A stretch of 6,570 bases of DNA, taken from DYTO01 sp040757795. GTDB lineage: Archaea > Hadarchaeota > Hadarchaeia > Hadarchaeales > Hadarchaeaceae. Of the stretch, positions 5,512 through 6,570 are shown in pieces; the stretch's first letter is position 1; each line of letters opens with the position of its first letter. Under the pieces are notes generated by a model, which did not search any database, was not told the origin of the DNA, and saw nothing but the letters and a program-made list of their open reading frames with translations. The DNA lies in assembly GCA_040757795.1 (NCBI GenBank), contig JBFLWG010000054.1:1-6570 (forward strand), in the 5' to 3' direction. Both the position numbers and the translations under genes were made by a program.

Positions 5512-5826
5512 ATGGAAAGGCGAGTTTTGAAGTTTTTGAGGGATTTCGCGGAAAAGGAGCTTGAAAAGAAGAGGGCCTCCAGAGTCATTGTTCGCCGGGC
5601 CAAGATGAAAAGCGTGATGAAGCGCGGGAGGGTTCCGGACTTCAGGGTCAGGACGGTTGAAGGCGCAAAGTATCTCGTGTGCGTCTTCGCGAAGGAGGAT
5701 ATCACCATCTACTTTTTTGACGGGACGGGAGCCTCGCTCGGGGCGGCAGAGCTGTCAGGGAAGGAAGCCGAGGAAGAATGGAGCAAAATCTCTAAATCAA
5801 CGGGCGCGGTTTTTAGCCTTTTTTGA
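5512..5826 (+). CDS. Small basic protein of unknown function, second gene of the Trm5-like operon
   Basis: I do not recognise this 104-residue protein. ATG 5512 follows the Trm5-like stop by 4 bases, with AGGT at 5502-5505 spaced 6 bases ahead, so the two are co-translated neighbours. Residues 1-40 are strongly charged and likely helical (FLRDFAEKELEKKRASR, then RRAKMKSVMKRGR). Residues 43-77 look like beta strands (FRVRTVEG, KYLVCVFAKEDITIYFFD). Residues 82-93 are an acidic helix (GKEAEEEWSKI). No Cys cluster, signal peptide or membrane segment is visible. The basic N-terminus and the partner gene make RNA binding plausible, but that is inference. The last 30 bases overlap the convergent zinc-ribbon gene. 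Confidence 0.75.
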   Translation: MERRVLKFLRDFAEKELEKKRASRVIVRRAKMKSVMKRGRVPDFRVRTVEGAKYLVCVFAKEDITIYFFDGTGASLGAAELSGKEAEEEWSKISKSTGAVFSLF

Positions 5827-6003
5827 CCTGCCTTCCCACTTCTTTCTTATCTTTCTGGAAAGTTTCCCATCCTTGATCACTAGCGGGCCCCTGTACCCGC
5901 ACTCCCTGCAATCGTAAACTGACCATAGGTGGGGCAATCCTGAAGCCCAAACAATGTTATCGGAGCCGCACCGCGGGCAGTGGAGCCGGCCTTTTGCAGC
6001 CAC
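5797..6003 (-). CDS. Small C4 zinc-ribbon protein
   Basis: This 68-residue protein starts at GTG 6001-6003, with GGGGGT upstream as a possible ribosome-binding site. Two CPxCG-type knuckles are visible: CPRCG (Cys9, Cys12) and CRECG (Cys32, Cys35), separated by 19 residues including GLPHLWSVYD. This is the standard four-Cys zinc ribbon. A basic C-terminal tail (KLSRKIRKKWEGRSKKAKNRAR) suggests nucleic-acid or ribosome contact. It follows the phosphoesterase gene by 14 bases on the same strand, so they likely share a transcript. Such archaeal mini zinc ribbons are common and mostly uncharacterised; no specific role can be assigned. Confidence 0.85.
   Translation of the reverse strand: MAAKGRLHCPRCGSDNIVWASGLPHLWSVYDCRECGYRGPLVIKDGKLSRKIRKKWEGRSKKAKNRAR
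5810..5824 (+). terminator. Probable oligo-T terminator of the Trm5-like operon
   Basis: T5 (5810-5814) and T6 (5819-5824) run through the last codons of the small unknown gene (VFSLF and stop). Paired T tracts fit archaeal hairpin-free termination. They are the only such tracts at this end of the plus-strand operon and lie inside the tail-to-tail overlap. Confidence 0.5.
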
Positions 6004-6017
6004 TCCTTGACCCCCGC

Positions 6018-6570
6018 TCAGAGCTCTATGAGCTTGGCCTGGACCTCTCGCTTGTTGGAAATTGAAACCTCTGCAGCGAACCCCTTTGTTATCTGGCCCG
6101 GATTAACCATGACCGTTTGACCAAGCCTGTCTATGCCACGGGCCTCATGGACGTGGCCGCAGACTAGCACTGGGGGCTGCTGCGATTCAACGTAGCTCCT
6201 TATGCTTTTGCTGCCGACGTGGACTCCCTCATCTATCTTGTCCAGGGCAGTGCCGAACGGAGGGGCATGCGTCACAAGCACCCATTTTGGCCCCTTGTTG
6301 CACCCTATTGCCGCGAGCTCCTCCTGAATCTCAGCCTCTGTCAGCTCAAACGGGGTGTTGAAGGGGGTGAGATTGGACCCGCCAAGCCCGACGAAAGTAA
6401 CGTCGTCCAAGGCCCGGCACTTGCTGTGCAGGTTCATATCATACTTGTCGAGTATCTGCAACACCTGTTTGGGGTCGCAGTTGCCCGGAACGGAAAATGC
6501 TGCTATCCCCTGCTCTTTTACCCTCTGGAGAAGCCCCTCCGCCACCTCTGGAGGGCCGAAATTAGTCAGA
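6018..6570 (-). CDS. Calcineurin-like metallophosphoesterase (COG2129-like), N-terminus beyond the window
   Basis: The frame stays open to the window edge, giving 183 visible residues that begin LTNFGPPE, so the GTG at 6543-6545 is an internal valine. Three metal-site motifs are present: GNCD (bases 6474-6485), THAPP with its His at 6267-6269, and GHVH (6147-6158). The DxH and GD motifs that bind the first metal should lie just upstream; the visible LTNFGPPE is the stretch that normally follows the GD. The C-terminal VNPGQITKGFAAEV is the usual 'NPG' ending of this family. These two-metal enzymes hydrolyse phosphomono- or diesters; the substrate here is unknown. It is followed by the zinc-ribbon gene after 14 bases, and its promoter is outside the window. 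Confidence 0.9.
   Translation of the reverse strand, partial: LTNFGPPEVAEGLLQRVKEQGIAAFSVPGNCDPKQVLQILDKYDMNLHSKCRALDDVTFVGLGGSNLTPFNTPFELTEAEIQEELAAIGCNKGPKWVLVTHAPPFGTALDKIDEGVHVGSKSIRSYVESQQPPVLVCGHVHEARGIDRLGQTVMVNPGQITKGFAAEVSISNKREVQAKLIEL

Noticed and set aside
6543..6545. GTG as the start of the phosphoesterase.
   Set aside because: The upstream codons LTNFGPPE continue the frame and match the conserved stretch after the family's GD motif, so the gene is cut by the window edge.

Overview
The window looks archaeal. Five signs support this: a surface protein carrying what I recognise as a PGF-pre-PGF domain, a Trm5/Taw2-type (COG2520) tRNA modification enzyme, an ArsR-like winged-helix regulator beside a MinD/ParA-type ATPase, TATA-like promoter boxes in the one real intergenic region, and oligo-T tracts instead of clear bacterial hairpin terminators at gene ends. 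GTG starts are used for at least two genes. I cannot name the lineage from sequence alone. The genes are tightly packed chromosomal-type genes; I see no mobile element, CRISPR array, tRNA or rRNA.

Layout: (1) Bases 2-3310, plus strand: the 3' part of a large modular surface protein whose start lies before the window. Its visible order is the end of an Ig-like domain, FN3-like domain, eleven short Trp-rich repeats, FN3-like domain, (Gly-Pro)7 linker, Ig-like beta domain, a second Ig-like domain, FN3-like domain, PGF-pre-PGF domain, one membrane segment, and a 181-residue Pro/Ala/Lys-rich tail predicted to be cytosolic. (2) Bases 3311-4541, minus strand: a two-gene operon, winged-HTH protein then MinD/ParA-like ATPase. 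It converges on the surface gene with no base between the two stop codons. (3) Bases 4542-4667: a divergent promoter region with a perfect 8-2-8 inverted TATA repeat and a leader hairpin that would hide a Shine-Dalgarno sequence. (4) Bases 4668-5826, plus strand: a Trm5/Taw2-family enzyme followed after 4 bases by a small basic protein of unknown function. (5) Bases 5797-6570, minus strand: a calcineurin-like phosphoesterase (start beyond the window) followed by a small zinc-ribbon protein, which overlaps the unknown gene tail-to-tail by 30 bases.

How the genes may work together: the surface protein probably spans the membrane, with a decorated extracellular stalk and a cytosolic tail holding repeated short helical motifs between proline-rich linkers. 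The neighbouring HTH-ATPase pair could be a positioning or partition-type module, but a link between it and the tail is only a hypothesis from adjacency. The Trm5-like gene and its partner probably belong to tRNA or translation housekeeping. The most unusual material is the Trp-repeat region, the replacement of the expected PGF-CTERM anchor by a membrane segment and long tail, and the divergent promoter.
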